A DNA stretch of 12,956 nt from Bacteroidales bacterium UBA4353 (GTDB lineage Bacteria > Bacteroidota > Bacteroidia > Bacteroidales > Paludibacteraceae): assembly GCA_002394025.1 (NCBI GenBank), contig DGSV01000011.1, forward strand, positions 1 through 12,956, given 5' to 3'. The translations under genes were made by a program, and so were the position numbers. Below are positions 1 through 7,229 of this stretch, in pieces; position 1 is the first letter of the stretch, and each line of letters starts with the position of its first letter. The notes beneath the pieces are model-generated. The model saw only the letters and a program-made list of their open reading frames with translations. It was not told the origin of the DNA and made no database searches.

Positions 1-81
1 GCGTTTGAAGACATTCCCGAAGATTGGGTTTGCCCAATGTGTGGTGTCGGCAAGTCGGATTTTAGCCCGGTAGAAGAATAA
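1..81 (+). CDS. Rubredoxin, C-terminal fragment (5' end outside window)
   Basis: The first 26 codons, ending in TAA, are the end of a rubredoxin, a small iron-sulfur electron carrier of about 54 residues in this group. The visible part reads AFEDIPEDWVCPMCGVGKSD followed by FSPVEE. It contains the second iron-binding knuckle CPxCGVGKxxF and the usual 'F-x-D-(I/L)-P-x-D-W-x-C' lead-in. The first CxxC knuckle lies upstream of the window. Known family role: one iron held by four cysteines, donating electrons in peroxide/superoxide reduction and other redox reactions of anaerobes. The next gene starts 13 bases later on the same strand, so the two are probably co-transcribed. The identification rests on a short but very characteristic stretch. 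Confidence 0.9.
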   Translation, partial: AFEDIPEDWVCPMCGVGKSDFSPVEE

Positions 82-94
82 GAACATAAAGGCT

Positions 95-763
95 ATGAAA
101 CGATTACGTATTCACAAAGAAGGACGATTGATACTCACTGTCGTCCTGTTGGTTATTTTTACTTGCAATGTTTTTGCCTATATCCATTGGCCCACATGGA
201 TTTTTGCCATCAACCTTATTTTGTCGGCATTCCTGTTGGTATTCTTTACCTACTTTTTTCGCAATCCTCTTCGCGAGGTTGAGATTGATGACCCGGGACT
301 GATAGTGGCTCCATGCGATGGCACTGTAGTAGTGATAGAACCTACTGAAGAGCAGGAATATTTCCATGGCGAGAAACGCTTGCAAATCTCTATATTCATG
401 TCCGTATTCAACGTTCATGCCAACTGGTATCCTATCAGCGGTGACATCATTGAGGCATCACACCAGAAAGGTAGTCATGCCGTGGCATGGCTTCCGAAGT
501 CGAGTACCGAGAACGAGCGCTCGACGGTGGTTATACAGACTGAGTCAGGCATCAAGGTGCTCGTACGCCAGATTGCCGGAGCCTTGGCACGACGCATAGT
601 GACATACGCCAAGGTGGGACACAAAGCTCATATCAACGAGCAATTAGGCTTTATCAAATTCGGGTCACGGGTTGACATCTTCCTGCCACCCGATGCCGAA
701 CCTTTCGTGGAAATAGGCGACAAAACAGTAGGAAACGAAACTATCATCGCCCGCATAAGTTAA
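95..763 (+). CDS. psd: Phosphatidylserine decarboxylase proenzyme (short, pyruvoyl-dependent type)
   Basis: 222 residues. It converts phosphatidylserine to phosphatidylethanolamine at the inner membrane. Two hydrophobic segments lie near the N-terminus (about residues 12-30 and 33-53), then FRNPLR (55-60), a common landmark of the short PSD type, APCDGTV around Asp75, and FNVHANWYPISG (105-116) with His108. The expected self-cleavage site is Gly190-Ser191 in KFGSRVDIFLP. In known PSDs cleavage there makes a small alpha chain whose N-terminal Ser becomes the pyruvoyl group; here alpha would be 32 residues. The length matches the short 'archaeal-type' PSD common in Bacteroidota. In many Bacteroidota psd is followed by pssA, which makes its substrate; here deoC follows after 22 bases, so pssA must be elsewhere. 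No Shine-Dalgarno is visible before the ATG. Confidence 0.95.
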   Translation: MKRLRIHKEGRLILTVVLLVIFTCNVFAYIHWPTWIFAINLILSAFLLVFFTYFFRNPLREVEIDDPGLIVAPCDGTVVVIEPTEEQEYFHGEKRLQISIFMSVFNVHANWYPISGDIIEASHQKGSHAVAWLPKSSTENERSTVVIQTESGIKVLVRQIAGALARRIVTYAKVGHKAHINEQLGFIKFGSRVDIFLPPDAEPFVEIGDKTVGNETIIARIS

Positions 764-785
764 ACCTAATAAAAAAACTATTACT

Positions 786-1670
786 ATGGATAAATTTGAA
801 GAACTTTTCGCTGCCTACAACTGCGACGCATTGGACAATGCCGCCGTGGAGGCGGATGTAAAACGCATACTTGCGAAGCATTACGCCGACAACAACAACG
901 TTGCGGTATGGAAACAATGTCTTCATCAAATAGACCTTACCACATTATGCGTTGATGACACTGATGAACGCGTCAACCTCATGGCGCAACGCGTCAACGA
1001 ATTCGGTGCTAAATACCCTCAAGAACCTAATGTTGCCGCTATTTGTGTATATCCAGCCATGGTGCCATACGTTAAGACAGCCCTAACCGCTCCCGGAGTG
1101 GGTATCGCCAGTGTTGCCGCGGGCTTTCCGGCGTCGCAAACATTCGTAGAAGTCAAAATCGCCGAGGTTTCGATGGCTGTAATGGAAGGCGCAACGGAAA
1201 TTGACGTTGTAATATCCGCCGGCAAAATGCTGCAAGGTCGCTATGCCGAAGTTTATGACGAACTATGCGAATTGAAAGCGGCATGTCGCGAGGCACACCT
1301 TAAAGTTATTCTTGAAACAGGTATCTTGCGTGATGCGGCGATTATCAAGAAAGCTTCGCTGATAGCCATGCAGGCCGGAGCCGATTTCATCAAAACGTCA
1401 ACGGGCAAGATAGCCGTGAATGCCACCCCCGAAGCAACGTACGTCATGTGCCACGCCATTAAGGAATGGCACGAAAAGACCGGTATCATGGTCGGCTACA
1501 AACCCGCAGGAGGAGTGCGCACTACAGAAGAGGCTGTTCAACACTACACGCTGGTCAAAGAAATACTGGGCGACAAATGGCTCAACAATAAATACTTCCG
1601 CTTCGGAGCCAGCAGTCTTGCCAATAACCTGCTGACATCCATCACCGGCAAAGAAGAGAAATACTTTTAG
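786..1670 (+). CDS. deoC: Deoxyribose-phosphate aldolase (DERA)
   Basis: 294 residues, a cytoplasmic class I aldolase that splits 2-deoxyribose-5-phosphate into glyceraldehyde-3-phosphate and acetaldehyde, the last step of deoxynucleoside breakdown. All landmarks of the E. coli-type enzyme are present: IDLTTL (49-54), AAICVYP (84-90), TEIDVVI with the catalytic Asp140, ILETG (175-179), FIKTSTGKIAVNAT with the Schiff-base Lys203, GYKPAGGVRT with the second active-site Lys239, and the phosphate-binding end FGASSLANNL. It is about 35 residues longer than the E. coli enzyme (259), mainly an N-terminal extension before the IDLTTL motif. No other deo genes (deoA, deoB, deoD) are next to it, and it sits in a housekeeping operon, so classical nucleoside-inducible deo control is not suggested by context. 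Confidence 0.97.
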   Translation: MDKFEELFAAYNCDALDNAAVEADVKRILAKHYADNNNVAVWKQCLHQIDLTTLCVDDTDERVNLMAQRVNEFGAKYPQEPNVAAICVYPAMVPYVKTALTAPGVGIASVAAGFPASQTFVEVKIAEVSMAVMEGATEIDVVISAGKMLQGRYAEVYDELCELKAACREAHLKVILETGILRDAAIIKKASLIAMQAGADFIKTSTGKIAVNATPEATYVMCHAIKEWHEKTGIMVGYKPAGGVRTTEEAVQHYTLVKEILGDKWLNNKYFRFGASSLANNLLTSITGKEEKYF

Positions 1671-1692
1671 GCATCATTATACATAATACGCT

Positions 1693-2028
1693 ATGGATTC
1701 AATACGTCAACAAAAAATTGCCCGTCTTCTTCAGAAAGAGTTAGGCACGATATTTTTGTCGCGCGCCTCATCGCTGCGCGGCACACTGATAACCGTTAGT
1801 GAGGTTCGTGTTACCCCCGACCTTGCCATAGCGCATTGCTACCTGAGTATTTTTCCCGCCGACAATGCCCCGCAGGTAATGGAAGATATCGATGCCGACA
1901 GCCACAAGATACGCTTCTTGTTAGGAAATAAAGTACATAATCAACTACGCATAATACCTGAGTTGAACTTCCACCTCGACACCACATTGGATCAGCTGGA
2001 TCACATTGATGATTTGCTGAAAAAATAA
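1693..2028 (+). CDS. rbfA: 30S ribosome-binding factor A
   Basis: 111 residues, the usual size of RbfA, a single KH-like domain protein that binds the immature 30S subunit and helps 16S rRNA 5'-end maturation, notably in the cold. Family features seen are the N-terminal IRQQKIARLLQKELGTIFL helix (4-22), the ITVSEVRVTPDLAIAHCYLSIF strand region (33-54, with the V-x-V-T-P-D-L signature), and the C-terminal RIIPELNFHLDTTLDQLDHIDDLLKK, matching the family's 'P-x-L-x-F-x-x-D' ending. It starts 22 bases after deoC. Its TAA stop shares one base with the ATG of the permease gene (TAATG), so translation of the permease is probably coupled to rbfA. RbfA followed by an FtsX-type permease is, as I recall, a recurrent arrangement in Bacteroidota. 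Confidence 0.96.
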   Translation: MDSIRQQKIARLLQKELGTIFLSRASSLRGTLITVSEVRVTPDLAIAHCYLSIFPADNAPQVMEDIDADSHKIRFLLGNKVHNQLRIIPELNFHLDTTLDQLDHIDDLLKK

Positions 2029-3254
2029 TGAATTCATCGGTTTTTTCACTATGGATTGCATGGCGCTACCTCTTCGCCAAGAAGTCCCATAACGCCATAA
2101 ACATATTAACCGCCATATCATCAGCGAGTATCGCTGTCGGTACGGCGGCTTTGGTATGCGTGATGTCTGTCATGAACGGCTTTGAGGGTATGGTGAGTAA
2201 TATGTTTTCCGCCTTCGACGCACAACTGCGCATAGAGGTGCGCAAAGGCAAGTATTTCTCGGTAAATGACAGTGTACTGCAACCCATATTTGGACTTGAA
2301 GAGGTGAAATATGTAGCCCCCACGATTGAAGAGACAGCACTCTTGAGCTATGCCGATCGTCAGGAACCGGCACTTATCAAAGGTGTTGACGAGCATTTTG
2401 CCTCTATGACCGATATCGAATCGCTGATAATCGACGGCTCATACCAAGTGAAGAACAACGATATTGAATGGATAGTTCTCGGTGCCGGTTTGCAGTACAA
2501 ACTCGGTGTTGTTCAGCAACTCGGGGCACCACTTACGATTTACTGCCCGCGTCGCACCGGCAGCATCAACACTCTGCGCCCAGACCAGAGTTTCAATCAA
2601 GCCGGAGTGTTACTTGCCGGAGCTTTCGCCATACAGCAAACGACATACGATGACAGGTATGCCATAGTATCGTTGGATATGGCACGAGACATTTTTGAAT
2701 ACGACAGCACACAAGTCACAGCACTGGAACTGGAATTAAAAGAAGGTGCTAACGAAAAAGCCGTACAACGCAAAATCCGCGATTTCATCGGAGAAAAATA
2801 CATCGTAAGCAACAGATATGAACAACAACAGGACTTCTATCGCATCATGAATATCGAGAAATGGCTGACCTTTCTGCTCATGGCTTTCATACTGACTATA
2901 GCCGCCTTTAGCGTTGTAGGGTCACTAACCATGCTGCGCATCGAGAAGTCTGCCGATAGTGAGACTCTCACCGCCTTGGGAGCGACAAAAAGCATACTTA
3001 ACAGAATATTTATCTTTGAAGGTTGGCTAATCACATTACTCGGAGCCATCGTCGGGCTAATCATAGGACTTATCGTCTGTGCTCTGCAAGAGCGCTACGG
3101 AGTGATTACATACGGCAGTGAGTTTATGCCGCAAGCATATCCTGTGGCGGTAAAAATGAGCGACATAGTAATCACAACATGTTTCGTCGCGCTCTTGGGG
3201 TTCGTCACCTCGTGCCTACCGACACTTTATAACAGCAATAAAAAACAACCATGA
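2028..3254 (+). CDS. FtsX-family ABC transporter permease, LolC/LolE-like
   Basis: 408 residues. The topology is that of LolC/LolE/MacB-type permeases: an N-terminal WRYLFAKKSHNAINILT amphipathic start, TM1 about 30-50, a large periplasmic domain about 52-275, then TM2 about 280-304, TM3 about 328-353 and TM4 about 378-398. Between TM2 and TM3 lies MLRIEKSADSETLTALGATK (302-321), the cytoplasmic coupling segment that contacts the ATPase in this family. LolCDE-type complexes extract acylated lipoproteins from the inner membrane and pass them to LolA. Only one permease gene is present, whereas gammaproteobacteria have LolC plus LolE. The partner ATPase is two genes downstream, after an intervening lipoprotein gene. 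The ATG overlaps the rbfA stop by one base, and the end overlaps the next gene by four (ATGA). The LolC/E assignment is by topology and context; a MacB-like or other FtsX exporter is possible. Confidence 0.85.
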   Translation: MNSSVFSLWIAWRYLFAKKSHNAINILTAISSASIAVGTAALVCVMSVMNGFEGMVSNMFSAFDAQLRIEVRKGKYFSVNDSVLQPIFGLEEVKYVAPTIEETALLSYADRQEPALIKGVDEHFASMTDIESLIIDGSYQVKNNDIEWIVLGAGLQYKLGVVQQLGAPLTIYCPRRTGSINTLRPDQSFNQAGVLLAGAFAIQQTTYDDRYAIVSLDMARDIFEYDSTQVTALELELKEGANEKAVQRKIRDFIGEKYIVSNRYEQQQDFYRIMNIEKWLTFLLMAFILTIAAFSVVGSLTMLRIEKSADSETLTALGATKSILNRIFIFEGWLITLLGAIVGLIIGLIVCALQERYGVITYGSEFMPQAYPVAVKMSDIVITTCFVALLGFVTSCLPTLYNSNKKQP

Positions 3255-3805
3255 ATAATCGACACATACTATTCTGCTCATTGGCTGTATTATCGGCAAT
3301 ATGCTTCACGTCATGCAAAAAGAATGACGAGCCACGCCCTGCGGCACAATTCACATCCGGCATAGCGATATACTATGCTGACTACTACCGCGACAAGGGA
3401 GTGGACGCATACGTATGGGAAATGGAATTTTATAGTGGTAGCGTAGAGGCTACAGAAGATGGTTATTCAGGCACGGGACAGATACTCACCTTTACTGACG
3501 TCTTCAGCCCCGCACCAACAGAAACCGAGCCACTACCTTTGGGCGCATATATGGTGAGCGACAGCCACGAAGTGTTCACAACCATAGCAGGTATGCAAAA
3601 AGACGGTTACGACCTCGGGGCATATCTGACAACATTGGTGGATGGACAAACATCAGCGCTTGAGTACTTCAGCACAGGATCGGTGGAAATCAAACAAGGC
3701 ACAGGAGATACTTTGAATATAAGTTTTGATTTGATGCGCCATAACGGCAATATATACCACAATGATTTTCATGGTATTCTACCTTTATATACTGCGGTAT
3801 GGTGA
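3251..3805 (+). CDS. Small lipoprotein of unknown function
   Basis: 184 residues. The N-terminus is a clear lipoprotein signal: a basic start (MNNRH), a hydrophobic core, and the lipobox F-T-S-C with the lipidated Cys22. The mature protein begins Cys-Lys-Lys-Asn-Asp-Glu; the positive residue followed by acidic ones loosely resembles the lysine/acidic surface-export signals described for Bacteroidota lipoproteins. The rest, about 160 residues, is rich in Tyr, Gly, Thr and acidic residues, has no membrane segment and looks beta-rich (for example GDTLNISFDLMRHNGNIYH near the end). I do not recognise a catalytic motif or family. It overlaps the permease gene by four bases and is followed 48 bases later by the LolD-type ATPase, so it is probably made with that transporter. 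It could be a substrate or accessory of it, or simply an inserted passenger gene. Confidence 0.85.
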   Translation: MNNRHILFCSLAVLSAICFTSCKKNDEPRPAAQFTSGIAIYYADYYRDKGVDAYVWEMEFYSGSVEATEDGYSGTGQILTFTDVFSPAPTETEPLPLGAYMVSDSHEVFTTIAGMQKDGYDLGAYLTTLVDGQTSALEYFSTGSVEIKQGTGDTLNISFDLMRHNGNIYHNDFHGILPLYTAVW

Positions 3806-3853
3806 AGTTGTTGTGAAAAGGAATTGTGTCAGGAAAGAAAAAAAACAGAGAAT

Positions 3854-4528
3854 ATGCCTCATACTACAAACATAATTTTATCGGCTACGGGGATACACAA
3901 GAGTTTCGGCAACGTCAGTGTACTCCGCGGCATAGACCTTGATATTTACCAGGGAGAAGTACTTTGCATAGTAGGTGCCAGCGGTGCCGGCAAGACAACT
4001 CTGCTCCAAATTTTAGGCACCCTTGATTGCGCTGACCGCGGAACACTGACCATCTGCGGCAAAGATATCACAGGCTTAAAAAGCGATGAATTGGCGCTTT
4101 TTCGCAATGAGAACATAGGTTTCGTATTCCAATTTCATCAACTCCTACCTGAGTTTACGGCATTGGAAAATGTCATGATTCCCGGTTTATTGCATGGTGA
4201 CAAAAGTAGTGACCTTCGCCTTCGAGCCGAACAGTTGCTGCGTGATATGGGTCTTGGCGACAGGATGTCACATAAGCCCTCGGAACTGTCGGGCGGTGAG
4301 CGTCAGCGGGTAGCCGTAGCCCGAGCCATGGTCAATAAACCTTCAATAATTTTTGCTGATGAACCTTCAGGTAGCCTGGATACAAACGGAAAACAGCAAC
4401 TCCATGAGCTGCTGTTTGATATGCGCCGCAAAGCAGGTGTCACACTCGTTATCGTGACTCATGACGAGAGTTTGGCGTCATCGGCTGATAGAACGGTGCG
4501 TATCACCGATGGCATTATTTCGGATTAA
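3854..4528 (+). CDS. lolD: ABC transporter ATP-binding protein, LolD-like
   Basis: 224 residues from the ATG chosen here. Motifs in order: Walker A GASGAGKTT (41-49), Q-loop Gln93 in VFQFHQLLPEFTALENVMIP (a LolD/MacB-class pattern), signature LSGGERQ (145-151), Walker B IIFADE (165-170), D-loop GSLD (173-176) and switch His203 in THD. The protein should power the upstream FtsX-type permease to release lipoproteins from the inner membrane. A TTG start 30 bases upstream is open but would add MCQERKKTEN; the ATG puts the protein start just ahead of the first strand, as in homologues. It is 48 bases from the lipoprotein gene, with no obvious internal promoter. Its last 14 bases overlap the end of the oppositely oriented S41 protease gene. 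The ATPase class is certain; the substrate is inferred. Confidence 0.9.
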   Translation: MPHTTNIILSATGIHKSFGNVSVLRGIDLDIYQGEVLCIVGASGAGKTTLLQILGTLDCADRGTLTICGKDITGLKSDELALFRNENIGFVFQFHQLLPEFTALENVMIPGLLHGDKSSDLRLRAEQLLRDMGLGDRMSHKPSELSGGERQRVAVARAMVNKPSIIFADEPSGSLDTNGKQQLHELLFDMRRKAGVTLVIVTHDESLASSADRTVRITDGIISD

Positions 4529-6155
4529 GAACTTCGCTCATCTTCTGCGGGTCGGTAAGGTACTGCAATGCTGTGCGGATTGCCAAGTCATTTCGTACGT
4601 AGTAGGCATAAGTGCCGTGATGGGAATAGTAGCGGTTAAGGATTTCCATGGCAAGACTTTCGCGCACATAATGGTCATCAATGGCGAGTGCCTGTTCAAG
4701 AGGAGGATTGAGCTTGCTTTCAAGGGCTTCTAACTCCACTGAACAACTATCCAATAAACCATCGTACTTAAGAGCACGTTTCATCTCTTCGGCATACTTT
4801 GCAGAAAAACTTGTGTACTTATAGTCAATATTTTTAAGATATTCGGTAAATTGCCGCATGATGGTGTCACTGACTACAAATGATGCCGCAGGTTCTATAG
4901 TCGGATGTTTAGCCACAAAGATATTGGCGAAGCGGAAAAACTGCTGGTCTTGCGACAAACGATATGCTATTGAGCCTCCGTCTTCTGCCGTTTTTATTTC
5001 CACATCGGGCTTTATTCCTCCCCCGTCGCGCACCACACGTCCGTGGGCGGTAGTGTATTCATGCGTCAGACTGTCGGGCATATAATAAGGCTTACCATCG
5101 TCTGTGCGCTGGCTGTAGTCAATAGCCTGAATACATCTGCCTGACGGTATGTAGTACTTAGCCACAGTAACTTTCAGATTACCGCCGCCTTCGATAGCCC
5201 TGACAGATTGTACGAGTCCTTTGCCGAATGTCCGTTGCCCCATAATGACAGCCCGGTCAAGATCTTGCAGTGTTCCCGCTACAATTTCCGAAGCCGATGC
5301 AGTATCGTCATCAACGAGAACTACCAGGGGCAAATCGCGCCATTGCGGTGCATAGGGGGTTTTATAGGTTCTGAGCACTTCGTCATGACGTTTGGTAACA
5401 ACCACTGCCGTACCTTCATCAATGAAGTTTGACAGTATTTTTGCGGCTTCACCGACTATGCCTCCCGGATTGCCACGCAGGTCTATGATGAGACCTTTCA
5501 GCTCTGCGCGGGCAGCGAGACTCTCAAGCGCGGCATGGAATTCTGACGAAGAATTTTCGGTGAAATCGTCAAAATGAATGTAACCATAGTTATTATCGAG
5601 TAGCGCGTTGTATGACACCGAAGGCGTCTGTATCTGCTCACGAGTGATATTCATCGTAAGTGGTTTTGCAACTCCATGCCTCTTGACCTTAACCTGCAGC
5701 GTGGTGCCTATCTTACCGCGCAGACGGCTACTTACATCCGCCGAAGACATGCCTATTACCTTTTCGCCATCAATGGATAGTATGGCATCGCCAGCCTTGA
5801 TACCGGCCTTATAGGCAGGTTTGTCGGCGAAGGGATCGGCAAAAAACACCGTGTCATCAAGTTGTGTGATAGTAGAACCCACACCGGCATACTTGCCTGT
5901 TGTCATTTGCTGAAGAACATTTGTCTTCTCGGGCGGGAAATAGACAGTGTAAGGGTCGGTATAATAAAGCATGGCCTTTATGGCAGCGTTATTAATCGTT
6001 TCGTACGACAATGTATCAACGAAATTGGCATCTAACTCACGCATCACCTGATTATATATCGACAACTGCTTTTGTATTCTGCCGCTCTGCGTTTGCGCTA
6101 CGACGTTTACCATGGCACACAGCGCGAGGAATGATGATATGACTGTTTTTTTCAT
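4515..6155 (-). CDS. S41 family C-terminal processing peptidase (PDZ domain, periplasmic)
   Basis: 546 residues. A signal peptide with likely signal peptidase I cleavage after Ala20 leaves Gln21 at the mature N-terminus. Order of parts: an N-terminal helical region about 25-80 with YYTDPYTVYFPP (64-75), a PDZ domain about 85-172 (GVGSTI, AYKAGIKAGDAILSIDG), the S41 core about 188-390 with LIIDLRGNPGG (222-232), and a C-terminal extension about 400-546. The Ser-Lys dyad is visible as Ser287 in TASASE and Lys312 in FGKG, 25 residues apart, exactly as in tail-specific proteases. Such enzymes trim or degrade periplasmic and outer-membrane proteins from the C-terminus. It is the last of four tightly packed genes; its ATG overlaps the coaD stop by four bases (ATGA). 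The size is normal for Bacteroidota members of the family. Confidence 0.95.
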   Translation of the reverse strand: MKKTVISSFLALCAMVNVVAQTQSGRIQKQLSIYNQVMRELDANFVDTLSYETINNAAIKAMLYYTDPYTVYFPPEKTNVLQQMTTGKYAGVGSTITQLDDTVFFADPFADKPAYKAGIKAGDAILSIDGEKVIGMSSADVSSRLRGKIGTTLQVKVKRHGVAKPLTMNITREQIQTPSVSYNALLDNNYGYIHFDDFTENSSSEFHAALESLAARAELKGLIIDLRGNPGGIVGEAAKILSNFIDEGTAVVVTKRHDEVLRTYKTPYAPQWRDLPLVVLVDDDTASASEIVAGTLQDLDRAVIMGQRTFGKGLVQSVRAIEGGGNLKVTVAKYYIPSGRCIQAIDYSQRTDDGKPYYMPDSLTHEYTTAHGRVVRDGGGIKPDVEIKTAEDGGSIAYRLSQDQQFFRFANIFVAKHPTIEPAASFVVSDTIMRQFTEYLKNIDYKYTSFSAKYAEEMKRALKYDGLLDSCSVELEALESKLNPPLEQALAIDDHYVRESLAMEILNRYYSHHGTYAYYVRNDLAIRTALQYLTDPQKMSEVLNPK

Positions 6156-6622
6156 TGTATGATTTTGTTAATGGATACTTTAGGAGGCAGGAAAGGTGTT
6201 ATGTCCTTTCCGAAAAGATATAGGTCTCGCACCACTGTTGATGATACGAAAGCGTTCTCGGCATCGGTATAGAGCACTATGGTCTCCAGTCCCGCGAGTT
6301 TGGCATTGGCTTCCGCCATAGACCTCTCGTATTCGAAGTCCGCTACAGTTCTCAAGCCGCGGAGCACGCACTGAGCTCCAACGTTGCGTGCAAAATCCAC
6401 AGTAAGGCAGTCGTAAGACTCTACGGACACGCGATCATTATCGGCAAAAGCTTGCTTTATGATGTCTTTGCGCTGTTCTACGGTAAACAGCGACCGCTTG
6501 CCGGTATTCACGCCAATACCGATAACTATCTTATCGAAAATCTGCAAACCGCGCTCCACAATGCGGTAGTGACCGATAGTGAATGGGTCGAAAGTGCCGG
6601 GGAATATAGCCTTTTGAGTCAT
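6152..6622 (-). CDS. coaD: Phosphopantetheine adenylyltransferase
   Basis: 156 residues, the typical CoaD length. It transfers AMP from ATP to 4'-phosphopantetheine, giving dephospho-CoA, the penultimate step of coenzyme A synthesis in the cytoplasm. The nucleotidyltransferase motif FPGTFDPFTIGH (7-18) contains the (H/T)xGH signature as T15-I-G-H18. Lys42 in the GVNTGKR segment, VLRGLR (86-91, Arg89) and the ATP-binding SSTVVR (127-132) are all in place. One base separates its ATG from the stop of the DUF3256-like gene, and its stop overlaps the protease start by four bases, so it is translated from a polycistronic message starting at or before tamB. CoaD next to an S41 protease is a familiar Bacteroidota arrangement. 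Confidence 0.97.
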   Translation of the reverse strand: MTQKAIFPGTFDPFTIGHYRIVERGLQIFDKIVIGIGVNTGKRSLFTVEQRKDIIKQAFADNDRVSVESYDCLTVDFARNVGAQCVLRGLRTVADFEYERSMAEANAKLAGLETIVLYTDAENAFVSSTVVRDLYLFGKDITPFLPPKVSINKIIQ

Positions 6623-6623
6623 G

Positions 6624-7229
6624 TTATTGATTTTTTTTCAAGGATTCAGAAACGAAAATAGTATATATAGACAGTGTGTCGCTCACAAGCTGTGGCACCA
6701 CATACTGTTGTTCTTCATTATCTAACATACGCCATGTCTGGTTATCGACAATGATATGTTGCCTGTCTTCGGATAGTCGTGCAGTACAAAACGTAGGAGG
6801 ACATGCCGGCAAGTTCTGCTTGGTCTCAGCTCGCCGCGTGGGCAGTTCCTTGCCATGCTCACACATGGTACGATCCACATAAATCATAGAGGTAGGGTAC
6901 GGTTGCTGAGTGGTTACCAGTGCGCATACCAAAGTGTCGGCGCCATATACCGACACAGAAAAATCTATGGATGTATTCCTTGTCGGCTTAATGATAACGC
7001 GTTGTTCTTCGGCATTATAATATAGCAACGACATTTCACCGTTAAGGCTGTTGAGCAATGAGTCCTGCCTACCCTGCCGACCATATTCCAATAGTTCGCG
7101 AACATGCCCATCGCCGAATATCATGAACTCTTGACTATATTGCAGCAGTTCGCGCTCCAACACCGATTGGGCTACGCACATACCGCAAAACACCATCAGC
7201 GACACCATCAGTAATGACTTCCTAACCAT
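6624..7229 (-). CDS. Exported protein, DUF3256-like, unknown function
   Basis: 201 residues. A signal peptide with likely cleavage after Ala20 leaves a mature protein starting Gln-Ser. The mature part has an N-terminal helical region (LERELLQYSQEFMIFGDGHVRELLEYGR), then YYNAEEQRVIIKPTRNTSIDF (70-90), and a strand ending in GADTLVCALVTTQQPYPTSMIYVDR (96-120). This pattern, strands ending in 'DT-L-V-C-x-V-x-T' followed by 'P..S.I..Y', together with its place beside coaD and the S41 protease, matches my recollection of the Bacteroidota DUF3256 family. I could not run a profile search, so that name is tentative. No catalytic motif is visible. The ATG directly abuts the tamB stop with no base between (TAGATG), and one base separates its stop from coaD, so it belongs to the tamB operon. 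A periplasmic location is expected. Confidence 0.75.
   Translation of the reverse strand: MVRKSLLMVSLMVFCGMCVAQSVLERELLQYSQEFMIFGDGHVRELLEYGRQGRQDSLLNSLNGEMSLLYYNAEEQRVIIKPTRNTSIDFSVSVYGADTLVCALVTTQQPYPTSMIYVDRTMCEHGKELPTRRAETKQNLPACPPTFCTARLSEDRQHIIVDNQTWRMLDNEEQQYVVPQLVSDTLSIYTIFVSESLKKNQ

Noticed and set aside
3824..3853. TTG start extending the LolD-like ATPase by ten residues
   Set aside because: The added MCQERKKTEN is not typical of the family, and a normal ATG at 3854 sits just ahead of the first conserved strand.
4300..4750. Search for a rho-independent terminator between the convergent operons
   Set aside because: No GC-rich hairpin followed by a T run was apparent by eye on either strand; the region is coding throughout.
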